From Pycnopodia helianthoides (taxonomy: Eukaryota > Echinodermata > Asteroidea > Forcipulatida > Asteriidae), in the NCBI GenBank assembly GCA_032158295.1, contig CM063249.1, positions 22,074,270 to 22,138,269 on the forward strand: a stretch of DNA of 64,000 bases, given 5' to 3'. The notes beneath the pieces were generated by a model. It did not search any database, was not told the DNA's origin, and saw only the letters and a program-made list of their open reading frames with translations. The position numbers were made by a program, and so were the translations under genes. Positions 12,001 to 22,006 of the stretch are shown in pieces (within the stretch, counting starts at the first letter, position 1; the number at the start of each line of letters is the position of its first letter).

Positions 12001-15000
12001 ACTTGTGTGACAATTTTGAAATTGCATATTAAATGCCAGGCCATGTCATTAAAAACAAAAACAAAAGTGATGCGCCCCTTTACAGTGATGGTTACATTTT
12101 TTAAAACTGGATGGTTCTAATTCTTTGCACTCAAGACTAGTCCAAACAGGATTGCTCCAAATTAGATTGGCAAAATTTGATTCTCGGGTGAATGATCCAA
12201 TTTATTTGGTTGGATCTGAGGGAAGATAGAGAGGTAAATTACACTGTAGTTCATTTCGCCACTAGTGTCAGAAGCACATGTGTTGCAGACAGTACAGTAG
12301 GAAGCTAGTTGATGCAGATAGTTCCACATAAATGCCATCTTTACGGGGAACTTGGGTTCTGGCTTTGAGCTGCGTCAAGCATTCTAATTTTTCTACACAG
12401 CAAAGGGGTTCACCAACCAATCATGTCATGAATTTACAAAACTCCTGCGTACGATATTTACGCATTACACATCGTTGTACATTCAAACAAAATTTGTAAA
12501 GATGACTGATTTTACACTAGGTGACTTTAAGTGGGAACTTTCTTTACAGGATCAAAATGGGCTTTCTTTATGGTCAATATACCTTGTAGCCATTTACTCA
12601 CTCCTAATTAAACCAACAACCTGCTTTTTAAAATTGGTGCCAAAAAGAGAAAATTGTCTCCATGGCTCATTTTAACCTTATGAGAGTTTGCATTTTCTAG
12701 TGGTAGACAGTGGATGTTAGGCCGGGAATCCCATCTTTGAGAGGGCAAGGCCATTTTCATTTTGCAAAGGGCACTTTCATTGGAAAATCTTAAAGTCTAT
12801 GGGAAACTTTAAAGGGGACCAAGGCCAAGACCAGGCCCCAATTTCATGGCATAGCTTACCACAGAATTCTGCTTTATGGTTCTTATGATTATATGGGCCG
12901 TAAGCACAGAATTCTAAAGGTCAATTAATTATGGACCTATACATGTTCTTCAGTGAGTGCTGGAGAAAAAAGAGAAGATGTGCTTTCCTGATTTAAACTG
13001 AAAACAGTTTCCTCTATAGGTTTATCATTTAATATCTTTCACAAGGTTCTTGCTTTATTAAAATTTATTATCATGCCAGTCTGCATTACAATATCATAGT
13101 ATGATTGATTAGCTACATGTGTGTCCATTTGGATGCAAGGGATGCATGCTATAATGGAGTTGTGATGATTTCAGCAATGCCATTTGCCTGATAGCCCAGG
13201 GATATTGGTTTAAAATTACCCAATAAATGCCCAATGGAAACTGTTGTGATGTGGTGGATTGTGTTCAATCTGTACCTGTTTGTGCAGTGCACTCTGGCGA
13301 TTTTATGCAATTACACCAAGTGCAGTTTATAGGCAGTGTGATTCTGTCCTGTACGGGTGTTTTCCATTATTACAGGTATGCTTTTAACATTGTGTACGCA
13401 TGACACACTATATTTTTTTAACTCGTGTCATACCGGGGCTTTGTATTAAATAACACTAATAATAATAATGTACAATAATGCGCCATGTCTGTCATAAATG
13501 ACAGGCACCGAATTATCAAATTTGGTGGAGATTGTTAAAGGTTTTATGAGATGAAGCAACTAGAATACAACACCTTGAAAGGTTCACAAGGTCAGGCTGT
13601 GCATATTGCTGCCAAACCATCCCTAAAACACCAGGGCAAACCCCTCTCTTTATGATAAATGCGCTGGGTTCTATATGTGCATTACACAACACATAGGACC
13701 GAACAACTACAACCCATCAAAAGGACAAAGCAAACAAAAAATTTAATTGCAAATATAAACCCAAGAAACAATGGCTGAAGTCAAGGCATACACAAGTTCA
13801 AAGCTGACTTATCCAACTTTATTTTGGCCATTAAACTTGAGTGAGTTTTACTAAATTCATCTTAAGGTCTTGTGTTGTACTGCAACCAATGCAAATGCAT
13901 TATAAAGAGGTCAAATTTCATCGACCTTGCCAATACATCATGTACACAGTGTGAAATAGGCCAATTAAATCTAGGATTAATTCATTTGTTGTTGTAGTGA
14001 CCTTGCATTTTACATATGTATAGTTATTGATTGCAAATTTTGCAGTAAATACATGTTTAGATAAGGATTTAATTACATTTTTTGAATGAAAATTGAAAAA
14101 TGGCAACATAGTGCACTGACATCACATGGGGCAACTGTCTGCCCATGGTCTCCATGCGCCATCCTTAGCCCTGTCTCCCCATGTCCCCCTCTTACATTGC
14201 GCACAGTGAAGAATTTGACGGGGAATTTGACTCCCAAAATGGCATTATCGAGATTTGTAGGATGGTGACAACAGGGCTCGATTTCATGGCTCTGCTTACC
14301 GCAAAATTCTCCTCTGCAATCGCCATTTTTTGCTGACATGGCGAGAATCGAATTTCAACGAGATATGGCCGGGATTGTAGCTTCATAACCAAATAACCCA
14401 TTTTTTTCATAATCAAGGTCGAAAACTTAAAGTGCTTTGCTTTGTTTCCTTCAATCGTCATGATGTATTGAATATCAAATTCAATCAAAGGACTTTTAAC
14501 AAATTCATAACGTGAAGAAAGTACACTAAGAGCAAAAATTCCTAACCTGTGAGTTATGCTGACAAAAGCACAGAATTCCCTGCTTCGATAAGAGTTAATT
14601 CTTTGCTGGCAGTAAAGCAGAGCCATGAAATTGGGCCTTGTTGAATTGGGTCAATACATGGTTACTGTATGAAGATTTTGAAGATTTGTTGACACAAAAA
14701 GACAGTAAGAAAACAGCTTAAGCAAAAGACTGTGCAAGTCTCACAAATATCAAAAACAAGAAATCAACTCAAAACAAAAGACCGAAGACTACATTTTTCT
14801 ATGTAATAAATCTTCTTTTTAAGGCTACTTGTTACAAAATTCTTGAAAATAAAATTACTCATAGCAATTAGTTATTTAAAAAAAATCATATTTTTATACA
14901 ACACAAATATTTTGTTGAAATCAACATTGGAACAAAATTAAAACTTGGATGAGAATGTTGTAAAAAAAACATTTGCCAATCATGCCTGAATTTGTGCAAA

Positions 15001-17537
15001 CCATTACATAGGTTTAATGATAAAATAAACGTAAGTTGGGCAAAATTCTTAATTGTTTACAGTAACTGGAAACGGAGGTCAAGTCTTATTCACATGGTTT
15101 TCTTTGTTGATTTGTTACATTTATTTATTTATATTTTCAAAATTATTTCCTTGTCTAAATATTTTACTTTTCAAATTGGATACAAAAATTCAATATGGTT
15201 AGGACCAACTTGGTCCGGGAAGTTTGAATTCGCGGAGACTTTCACAGTCTGTTGATATGGGAATTTAACCAAATCATTGCTTAGATTGAGACTATAATAA
15301 TCAGAAGTCATATCATTACTATTATATTTTTGTCTGTTTGCATTCAGGTCATTACCAAGATAAATTATTCAGCCTTATTAGCAAAGAAAACGTCCCGATA
15401 CATTATGGGGGTACAGCTGTGGATAGTGAAAATGATCCAAAATGTAGCTCAAAGGTGAGTTAAAGTACAATAAAAAAACTTGTCCACTTTTTGAAGATTT
15501 TTTATTTGTTTATTTATTTTTTAGCCAGAGAAAAAAAATACTTTCAACAATTTCAACTTTAAAAAAATATATAGACCTTATACACAATACGTCATTTGAG
15601 TAGGGCGCCCTCGGCTAGAGGTCAAAAGAAGATATCCCATTGGCTGATCCTGTGCCCTGGCAGACATAGCTGTGCGTTTTCCATTGTTTTGTCATAGTTT
15701 TACTTCTAAGATGGCAGCTTGATGACGCCAATGCATGAGGTCTATTGTTACTTTGGGAACACAGCATTAGTTGGTCAGTTTGGTGTATCAGATTCAAGTT
15801 CTGCCATAACAGAGAGAGGGTCAAAATGCTTGTATCCTTGCGTAAGACACCTTACCATAATATACCTTTCCATGAAATGTAAATTACACATTGCGTGTGT
15901 GCATTAGCACTATTGATTAGCAGAATGAGGGAATATTGTGCCTTTTTGTATGGGAATAATGGTGGCTCTGTGCGTCTTCCAGTGCACAACTCTATGGCAT
16001 TTGCAAATCAAATGTCTATACGCATGAATGAATGTAATTAGCATATTTTATTGGAAAAGCTAATTGGTTTGTCCTTTGGATTTTGGTTTAAGAGTTGGGG
16101 GAGGGGGTGGTTGGCAGAGGTCATACTTCATGTAGAATGGGTCGTGCATGGACACTGTAAAAGAAACCAGACCGAAGGGTCTTTAATCTGTGCTTTCTCT
16201 TCTTTATGTTTTTATAATTAGATATGTTTTGGAGGCAAAGTGCCGAGGTCGTACTATCTGAGTGACCAGTTTAACTATGACAGTATGAGCGTGATTTCTG
16301 TTGCAAATGGTTCCTACTTGGATCTTCGATACAGCGTAACCAAACCAGGCTCCGTCTTGAAGTAAGTCAGTCGTTTCTTGTAAACCCTTGCCCCTTCCCT
16401 GTAAACCCCCCCCCTCGTCTCTTTCTTCACTGTTCATTCCTTGCTATTTCAGTGTGCTTTCTGCCCTTCTCTCTTTTCATTATTTCCACTTGACTGCTTC
16501 TGTTATACCAGTATACCTGTTTTGTGTTGTGTTCTTCCGCTCTAGTAAATTTTTCCTTGTTCAACCCAAGATTTCAATTAAAATTTACCCAGTCAGTTTC
16601 CCTTTTGGTTGATTACTTAATGACATTATATTAACAGTTTACAGCATATTTAAATAATATTACAAGTTCTGATAAATGTGAGAAGAAAGAAAATGTCCTT
16701 TCTGACAGTTAAGAGCTCAAGAATTTTTAGAACTTGTGTTTGCATTCGATTAAAGAGTGGTTGAACACACAAATAGTGCTGAGCACAGAAATGATTTGCA
16801 GGTTACACAATGTACCTGCGATTGTTTTGACTGGTTCCTAAGATCATGACGTTTGCCTCTCTTGTCTTCACAGATGGGAATTCAAAACAGAAAAGTGCAA
16901 TATCTGCTTTGGAGTGTTCCTGGAGCAAGCCGTAGCACCAGCTAGTCACAGGGCGGGGCATGCTAAGACAAGGAACCATTCCTCCTCTTCAACATCTTCA
17001 GTATCATCTTCTTCATCATCGTTGTCATCAGTAGGGCGGGGAGACAGGGGTGTGGAACTCAAGGAAGTTATACCTCTCCAGAAGGTGAATAGTGAGATGG
17101 TTCCAGAGTCCGGAGGACTAAGATGTGAAGACACAGGAACTTGTAAGTATCTCAACTTCTTGAGCAACATATTTGAGATATCCTATAGTGGTGGAGGTAG
17201 CATGGGTTCGCAAGAGATTTGTACATGTTTTTGAATGAATTATAATTAAGGACACAAGTGTGAAGACCGGGACTCAAACCCACACTCTGCTGATCAGAAA
17301 CATCCGAGCTTGAGTCCTATGCGCTTGACCGCTCGGCCATGACACCTCATCCCATTAATGTAGACCTGGAAAATTAAATATTGTACAATTACCATTCCTT
17401 TGAACTTTTATTCTACAGATATTCTAAGATTTGACAACAATTACAGCTGGTTACGAAGCAAGAAGATATACTACACGATTGAGGTGATGCCCCCGGACAA
17501 TGACATTAAGGTGCTGAGTGTTAACAATTCACCTTGA
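2954..17537 (+). CDS. SEC14L: SEC14-like lipid-transfer protein (CRAL-TRIO plus GOLD), eight exons, 5' partial
   Basis: I read eight exons (2954-3016, 8769-8957, 10085-10241, 11298-11381, 15348-15454, 16222-16361, 16874-17142, 17419-17537), each bounded by AG/GT, whose phases join without a break into 375 codons and a TGA. Residues about 25-190 form a CRAL-TRIO domain: the region GSPVWFDPYG, the core strand YTLVFDLDKVNFSHLW, LIKPFLSEET and the hallmark NVPIHYGGT. Residues about 221-370 form a GOLD domain ending in YILRFDNNYSWLRSKKIYYTIEV. This order is that of animal SEC14L2/3/4 proteins, cytosolic or Golgi/endosome-associated carriers of hydrophobic ligands such as phosphoinositides, squalene or tocopherol. 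The ligand here cannot be inferred. The family is about 400 residues long, so the start and roughly 60 residues of N-terminal helices should lie upstream of the window. A serine-rich insertion occupies residues about 281-300. Family assignment is firm; orthology to one vertebrate paralogue is not. Confidence 0.93.
3735..4020 (+). repeat. Dispersed repeat shared with 36355-36540
   Basis: Blocks such as TTTAGAATGCC..AGATTGCACAGTAGG, GCTTAGGCCAAACTTC and TTTGAAAAATCCTGGG occur in the same order here and near 36.4 kb. The copy here has extra sequence in the middle that carries an inverted pair of CTCF-like motifs. No open frame of note. Confidence 0.6.
3844..3939. promoter_or_regulatory. Inverted pair of CTCF-like motifs
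   Basis: GCTAGGTGGCAGCAGAC (3844-3860) and its inverse GTCTGCTGCCATCTAGC (3923-3939) differ at one base and are 62 bp apart. Each contains a match to the CTCF core half YAGRKGGCRS. CTCF zinc fingers are conserved across bilaterians, so binding is plausible, but the pair may simply be the ends of a small inverted-repeat element. Confidence 0.35.
6118..6330. mobile_element. Hairpin miniature element
   Basis: CTGCAAAAACTCTGGTGTTT with TTGATTCTTTC at the left end is mirrored by GAAAGAATCGATTTAACACC and AGAGTTTTAGCAG at the right. The inner part also has a smaller inverted pair around AACACC..GGTGTT. It has no coding capacity. The target duplication is unclear. Confidence 0.65.
6773..7100 (+). 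repeat. Two-copy tandem duplication, about 190-bp period
   Basis: The block starting GTGTGGTTCT and ending GAATTCCTCACTAGCCTA occurs at 6773-6903 and again at 6966-7100. Both share GACATTCTCTGTTTGTCA and GCTGGATTTCAACTGGAAGT. ACATGT-rich microsatellite DNA lies at 6735-6770 and 7150-7180. Confidence 0.7.
7211..7447. mobile_element. Inverted-repeat miniature element, family B, copy 1
   Basis: The left end reads GCCCAATTTCAAGGCTCTGC and the right end is the inverse, GCAGAGCCATGAAATTGGGC. The same ends frame 14272-14636, and weaker matches occur near 12837 and 36108. The internal halves are themselves roughly inverted (GCGCCGAATTTC..). Non-coding. Confidence 0.72.
8409..8706 (-). mobile_element. 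Miniature element, family C, copy 1 (inverse orientation)
   Basis: Read on the minus strand it matches 10721-11030 along its length. Shared blocks include GGTATACCTTTGGTAAT, TTAATGACCATAAAAA, CTGCAGCTGTTGATAAT and AACGCTACCACCTTTTGAA-like ends. It lies 63 bp upstream of exon 2 of the SEC14-like gene. Confidence 0.72.
8769..8957 (+). CDS. SEC14L: SEC14-like exon 2 (start of CRAL-TRIO fold)
   Basis: The 189-bp exon is in phase 0 at both ends. It is preceded by tcctttag and followed by gtacca, a donor weaker than those of the other exons. It encodes 63 residues including GLFGEARDGSPVWFDPYG and DTKGIIMSVSRNDFLKFK. These match the family segment in which a glycine-rich turn and the PVWYD-like strand open the lipid pocket. 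The exon ends in a lysine-rich helix (KEQSKK). Confidence 0.92.
8958..10084 (+). other. SEC14L: Intron between exons 2 and 3
   Basis: The 1.13-kb intron contains an ATA/ATAATA microsatellite near 9135-9175 and family A copy 2 (9225-9460). I see nothing else in it. Confidence 0.8.
9225..9460 (+). mobile_element. Dispersed miniature repeat, family A, copy 2
   Basis: The segment holds CTTGGGTTTTGGCTCTGAG, then a GACCAATCATTTAG block, and ends AAAGATGGCCAACTTTACAC. The order matches 12335-12545 directly and 2651-2885 in inverse. Non-coding. Confidence 0.58.
10085..10241 (+). CDS. SEC14L: SEC14-like exon 3 (CRAL-TRIO core strand)
   Basis: The 157-bp exon starts in phase 0 after ttctgcag and ends in phase 1 before gtaagt. 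It encodes YTLVFDLDKVNFSHLWRP and EANYPESLKVAFVIN. The conserved aspartate of the family core strand, the HLW motif and the NYPE motif are all present. Confidence 0.93.
10242..11297 (+). other. SEC14L: Intron between exons 3 and 4
   Basis: The 1.06-kb intron is largely occupied by family C copy 2 (10721-11030). An ACAGACAG microsatellite lies near 10605-10640. The rest is unremarkable. Confidence 0.8.
10721..11030 (+). mobile_element. Miniature element, family C, copy 2 (direct orientation)
   Basis: It begins AAAGGGAGGGTATACCTTTG and ends ACGCTACCACCTTTTGAAAT followed by GAAATTTTCACAG. It is the inverse of 8409-8706. The start GGTATACCTTTGGTAAT resembles the start of the larger family at 36837. 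Confidence 0.72.
11298..11381 (+). CDS. SEC14L: SEC14-like exon 4 (gating-helix region)
   Basis: The 84-bp exon runs from phase 1 to phase 1, between ttcacag and gtaagt. It encodes PKMFTVGFNLIKPFLSEET, the highly conserved helix region of SEC14 proteins, followed by AAKAVIVD. Confidence 0.92.
11450..11518 (+). repeat. tRNA-like SINE head
   Basis: CTTGGGG at the left pairs with ACCCAAG at the right in six of seven positions. Between them lie an A-box-like TAGGGGTTAAG and a perfect B-box, GGTTCGAATCC. The middle arm is irregular, so this is a tRNA-derived pseudogene or SINE promoter rather than a functional tRNA. The downstream text GTGGATTTTTCCCCAGGACTC is a typical SINE body. Confidence 0.6.
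12335..12545 (+). mobile_element. Dispersed miniature repeat, family A, copy 3
   Basis: It starts CATCTTTACGGGGAACTTGG, contains CACCAACCAATCATG, and ends GTAAAGATGACTGATTTTAC followed by TAAGTGGGAAC. The two ends are partly inverse, which supports a miniature inverted-repeat element. Non-coding. Confidence 0.58.
14272..14636. mobile_element. Inverted-repeat miniature element, family B, copy 2
   Basis: The left end CTCGATTTCATGGCTCTGCT and right end AGCAGAGCCATGAAATTGGG are inverse. The AATTCT..AGAATTCCCTGCTT portions also mirror each other. The family is shared with 7211-7447. Confidence 0.72.
15348..15454 (+). CDS. SEC14L: SEC14-like exon 5 (end of CRAL-TRIO fold)
   Basis: The 107-bp exon runs from phase 1 to phase 0, between cattcag and gtgagt. 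It encodes KLFSLISKENVPIHYGGT and then DSENDPKCSSK. The P-x-x-YGG-T motif closes the CRAL-TRIO domain in this family, and the acidic DPKC segment matches the linker toward the GOLD domain. Confidence 0.92.
15455..16873 (+). other. SEC14L: Introns flanking exon 6
   Basis: Intron 15455-16221 (767 bp) contains no named element. Intron 16362-16873 (512 bp) has a CCCCCCCC tract near 16405 and pyrimidine-rich DNA. I see no further exon in either. Confidence 0.8.
16222..16361 (+). CDS. SEC14L: SEC14-like exon 6 (linker and first GOLD strands)
   Basis: The 140-bp exon starts in phase 0 after ataattag and ends in phase 2 before gtaagt. It encodes FGGKVPRSYYLSD, equivalent to the family GG-x-IPRKYYVRD linker, and then the first GOLD beta strands ending in PGSVLK. 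Confidence 0.9.
16874..17142 (+). CDS. SEC14L: SEC14-like exon 7 (GOLD domain with serine-rich insertion)
   Basis: The 269-bp exon starts in phase 2 after cttcacag and ends in phase 1 before gtaagt. It encodes WEFKTEKCNICFGVFLE, a loop in which 14 of 17 consecutive residues are serine (about residues 283-299), and then ELKEVIPLQKVNSEMVPE. In vertebrate relatives the corresponding loop is about 15 residues; here it is about 47. The serine codons are a run of TCN triplets, suggesting growth by replication slippage while the frame was kept. Confidence 0.9.
17256..17346 (-). repeat. tRNA-Leu-like sequence in the last intron (antisense)
   Basis: On the minus strand it begins GGTGTCATGGCCGAGCGGTC, a very good class II tRNA A-box and D arm. 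A CTCAAGC anticodon-loop-like stretch (CAA) follows, then a long variable arm and the B-box GGTTTGAGTCC. The acceptor stem does not close well. It is most likely a tRNA-Leu-derived SINE or pseudogene, inserted in the 276-bp intron between the last two exons. A functional tRNA is less likely. Confidence 0.55.
17419..17537 (+). CDS. SEC14L: SEC14-like last coding exon (end of GOLD domain and stop)
   Basis: The exon starts in phase 1 after ttctacag and encodes YILRFDNNYSWLRSKKIYY, the closing strands of the GOLD domain. A short tail, DIKVLSVNNSP, and a TGA at 17535-17537 follow. The tail is shorter than in many vertebrate relatives. Confidence 0.91.
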
Positions 17538-18185
17538 CGCCACTAAGGTTCCCCCTCCACCCCTAACCCAGACCACCTTACCTCCCTACCTCTGTGATAA
17601 TAGTTGTTGTATAGTGTTGTCTCAAAATAATACTTCATTGAATAGATTAGATAAGATGGAATGGTTTCTAAAGGAAGTACGGAAAGACTTGTGGAAACCG
17701 TTGACTTTGTCATGCAATAGGAAGGGCTGGGAAGTTGTTTAGGAAAAAATCCTATGGAAACCTCTTTTGAAAACACATTGTTTGAATTTGACAAGGAAAT
17801 TGAATTGTGTTGGAAAGTCATTTGGAAGTTACCAACAGAAAAAATCACGTTGAAATATTAAAACATGTCATCCATATTAATCCTGGAGAAAATGAACTGA
17901 TAAAATTGGGGGTTCAATCCACATGAAGTGTTGTCTATGTGGCCAAGTTGTGGCACCCCTGAATCCTACCATTTTTATGTTGTCAATTGATTGTTTGGTG
18001 TGTCTGGTACCACTTTCACTACTCATTCCAGTTTACACCTGTCTGTATTAAAGTGCAGGCAGCTGACTATTATAATGTACAAACTGATGTCCGCCAATAT
18101 TTGTGACACAAGCTAAGTCTGAATCAAGTGACTTTGGCTATGGCTTGTGGCTGCGATGACGTTGTTGAAGAGGAGGCATTTTCAG

Positions 18186-18232
18186 CAATTATTATTATTA
18201 TTATTATTATTACTATTAATATTATTATTATT
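18186..18232. repeat. ATT trinucleotide microsatellite
   Basis: About 15 ATT-type triplets in a row with one ACT and one AAT interruption. It lies in the presumed 3' UTR or flank of the SEC14-like gene. Confidence 0.9.
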
Positions 18233-18392
18233 CAGCCAACACAACGATACAAGACAGTACAAAAATACTTCCAGATGGGCTTGGAGAAACAAAAGCAAAG
18301 TAATTACTGTGGCCCGTAGACCTGCCGCCCCACTTCTGGTTGTAAAACAAGTAGAGTAGATAAAATATAACAGTACATGTAAACAATAAGAG

Positions 18393-18414
18393 AATAAAAT
18401 GAACTATAAATAAA
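18393..18414 (+). promoter_or_regulatory. SEC14L: Candidate polyadenylation signals
   Basis: Two AATAAA hexamers (18393-18398 and 18409-18414) lie about 860-875 bases after the stop codon of the SEC14-like gene. A third is at 18616. The hexamer is common in AT-rich DNA, so only the position after the gene supports this call. Confidence 0.25.
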
Positions 18415-20138
18415 AACTAATTCAGCCATAGCCACTGTCAATGCTGTAAATTTGGACGTAGCTGTTATTTCCCTGTAGTTCCTGGATATGCAAATGAGTC
18501 TTTAACCACGGCAACAACTGTGTGTTCATTTACAGAAGGGTTGACATCACACAAGCAGGAAAAACAATTTCCTCTGAAATTTCTAAACTTTTGCAATACT
18601 TTTACTCTTTCCAGCAATAAAAATTTTATCTAAGGTATTTTTTATGTACATATTTGAAGGCGATCTTTTAAAGAGATATCTGCCTTGGGCCTTCCTGTGG
18701 TGCTGGCTAGTAAAATTATATTATTACAATTGTGGTTTTTAGAAAAGGGAAATGATGGAGATGCAGTGTTTTTCCACAGAATTATTCTATATTTAGTACC
18801 ATTTTAAAGAGATCTTTACGAAAATATTGAGTGTAGTGATTTATCAAAGTTATATAATAGAAATATACAGAAGTTGTATTTTTTTTAGAAGAGTGCTTTC
18901 CCTTTAAGATTTATATGACATTTTTTATCGGCAGAGTTTTTTAACCTGATATAAGTACTACATTTTAGCAACACTAAAATACTTTATTGAGACGTGGCAG
19001 CTTGGTTGAAGTGCAGCCCAAATCCTCCCATTTTCTCTTCTCCTATGCCACTCCACACCAAATTGTTTTGACGTACATAAGATTGGAATGCCTGACCCTG
19101 TGATAAACTCATTATATGGTCTAATGGCCCAGTCCTTCTGAATCCTGGATTTTGGAAAATTTTTTATATAGAAGGGATTTGGACTGTAAGGGTTAATCTG
19201 TGCTGAGCTAATTTTTGTGCCTAAGCAGCTCAACGATATTTTGAGCCCTAGGGGAAACTGTTGTATGTAATTTCAGGATTTTTCACTTTCATACAATTTC
19301 AACCCTGTCAGCAATATGTAACGGACAGTTGAAAATAATGGCTGTGTGACACCTATAGTTATCACAAGAGCCAATAAACTTAAAAAATGAAATTCCACAG
19401 ACATTCCAAGATGAGACCTTGCTACGTCATGACTGAATTTTGGCTTTTTAAAATTTCCTCCCTGTTTACAAGAAACTTGCTATCTTTGGTATTTTTCATG
19501 TTAACAGACGCCATGCTCTCGAAGATTGGTGCATTCCATGTGGCAAAATATGGGGTTAACAACTTTGCATCAGCTTTTAAATACTGTTTAGATGCGACAA
19601 CAGCAGACCATATGTTTTATTTAATTGGGAAAGAACATTCTTGACATATACACAACTATTTGAAAACAAAAAAAATGCATTTTTTAAAGTGACAAACAAG
19701 TGCCATTTTACTTTTGGCAGACAGTCCCTTTTATTTGAGATGATATAAAGTTTTGCCAAATTGTCTTTTGTTTTTTTTTTCAAAATTTAAACATTTGAAT
19801 CAAAGATGATCTATTTATAAGTTAAATTGGATTATTAATGAAAAGATAAATATACATATTAAGGATTGTACTATCTTTAAATAATTATCGAAAAGGAATA
19901 TATGAATGTACTGAAAAAGATTATCAAAGTTGTATTTTATGTAAGTATGTTTTCATCTGTATTCTCTTCAAACGAACAAGAATTTGTGGATCCATAGCAA
20001 CAAGAGTGTGATATTAACCTTTATCTTCAAACAAAATTGAATCCTCGATTCTGATTAGTTGATCCATAGTAACAAGAGTTAGGTATAGCCTATATGAAAC
20101 AGCCAATATCTAACCCTGTTCTATAATGGGCATGTTAA

Positions 20139-20544
20139 ACTACGCATCAAGTTTGCTTGAAGATAAGTTCGTTATTACATGGGTGCTCGTGGAATATGGA
20201 AAAGTATACGTCAGTGTTCCATATCGAACTCAGCCTTCAGCTCATTGTATATGGGACGCAGAAGTTCTATATTTTTCCAAATTCCACTCACCCTTTTGTG
20301 ATTACTAATAATATCGAACCCTGTTCTAACGCACTGTTCTAACTCTGCATATTGTGCTGTTTTAAGCTGTGCATCAAGTTTGCTTGGAGATAAATTCATT
20401 TTCACACGTGTGCTTGTGGAATACGGAAAAATAAAATGCGTTTGTGGCCCATATCCAACTAGCTCTTCAGCCTTGTTGGATATGGGACACTAAAGGGCTA
20501 TATTTGTCTGTGTTCCACTCGCGCTTGTGTGATAACTAATATTA
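20139..20544 (+). repeat. Two-copy tandem duplication, about 227-bp period
   Basis: GCATCAAGTTTGCTTG..GATAA and the following blocks (GTGCTCGTGGAATA, ACTCAGCCTTCAGCT, TTCCACTC, TGTGATTACTAATA) occur from 20139 and again from 20366. The copies differ at many positions, so the duplication is old. Confidence 0.65.
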
Positions 20545-22006
20545 TGTACTACATGTATGTCTATGTCCAGTTTTATTTTTCATGTGTAGCTTCAGTAAAA
20601 TTAACTTGTATTAAATATATAAATGTTATATTTGGGTTCTAATTGTTTATGTACATTGTGGATCCAGTCAGTTTGGAATAATGAATTCTTACTGGGAAAC
20701 TTGATCATATTTCTTGGAGCTGTTTGAGCTCAAAAATAAGTTAAGCACATTTAATTCTGCTTGCCAGGAAAAGGTTACCAGTTATCATACAACATGTCTT
20801 GCATTATTTTTATAACTGGTTTCCTGTTTATTTTGTGCTTATTAGAAGCTCTCTGTTAGCGGGTCCTGAGCTATTTAGCATGAAGCATTGCCTTATTCAC
20901 TGAGTTAGCCATCATGCAAACAGTATGTCTGAAGTGCGGTGGCCCAGAAGGGACATCACACATCACAAATATACATTTGCATCTTAAATATCTTGGCAAG
21001 TATGAATTATTAGAAATATGTATGCAAATATTTGATGTGTGATGTCCCTTGAAGGCCACTATACTTTACTGGTTTATACTTTACACGAACTGCGAAAGAG
21101 AAGCGAATTCTTGCATCACAATAGGAAAACAGGGCGTACTGATTCTTCGCTTTGTATGCACTGTGTTCTTGATGTAGTTGCGCTTTATAAATGCCTTATG
21201 TGTATGCATGTATGTACGTATGTATTCACTTTTGGGTGGAGTATGAAATGGACTAAAGACCTTGAATACCTAGGCACAGTGTTAATAATGGTAACCAGAT
21301 TAGTTTTGTCTCTTTACAGGGCAACCTTGCTTTCAAATGTCAATATGTTTTGGTGAATTGAATGTAAAAGCAGCATTCAGTTCTTTATTCTTTATGTAAG
21401 GAATGAAATGGTGCCATTAAAGCTAAAATACTGTTATCTTTTTCACTAATATATGCAGGTTGTAAGTGTAAGGGGGTGTTTGTGAAAGTAATTGTCTCAC
21501 TTTGAATAAGTCTAATTGATCGTCAAAGTTTTGTGCTTAAACAAATTTGTTGGATTGTTCCTTTGGATTGTTGTTTCTTTGGCCGAGTGTCAAAGGGATA
21601 CTTTTTCCACTGCTGCAAGATTCTGAACTAAAGGTATCTACTCTATAGTATAAATACAATAAGTATACTCTGCTGTGCCTGGGCCTTGTAAGGCAATAAG
21701 TCGGGAAATGCAAAGTATGCATGCACACAAAAAAAACATTCCTTGAATATGTATTGTTTAACTTAATGTATTTTGATAGAGAAGTTATATCTAATATTAT
21801 CTAATTCCAGAATAAAAAGTGCAACTTTATTATATATTGAATGTTTTGTTGTGGACAAGTTGCTTTGTTTTTTGTTTGAAGATGAAAGAAGCTTATTTTA
21901 TTTCAAAAAAAGAAGTTTGTGGCACTGCTCGATCCAACATCAATATGAAGAAAAATTTGGTGTCAGAATATTGATATTTATGCATAACATGGATTTCAAG
22001 TGAGTA
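20545..22006. other. Intergenic stretch without recognised features
   Basis: AT-rich sequence with short open frames on both strands that show no domain, repeat or codon pattern suggesting a gene. Confidence 0.6.

Larger units (their letters stand above)
11382..15347 (+). other. SEC14L: Intron between exons 4 and 5
   Basis: The 3.97-kb intron contains a tRNA-like SINE head (11450-11518), family A copy 3 (12335-12545), a repeat at 12720-12835 resembling 5155-5245, and family B copy 2 (14272-14636). The parts 11600-12300, 12850-14270 and 14640-15340 show nothing I can name. Confidence 0.8.
17538..20138. other. SEC14L: 3' UTR and downstream flank of the SEC14-like gene
   Basis: The region starts after the TGA. 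It contains an ATT microsatellite (18186-18232) and several AATAAA hexamers (18393, 18409, 18616). I recognise no second gene. Confidence 0.5.

Noticed and set aside
17518..17742. Plus frame overlapping the end of the last SEC14-like exon
   Set aside because: It is a different frame over the stop codon and 3' UTR. The GOLD domain ends normally in the assigned frame.
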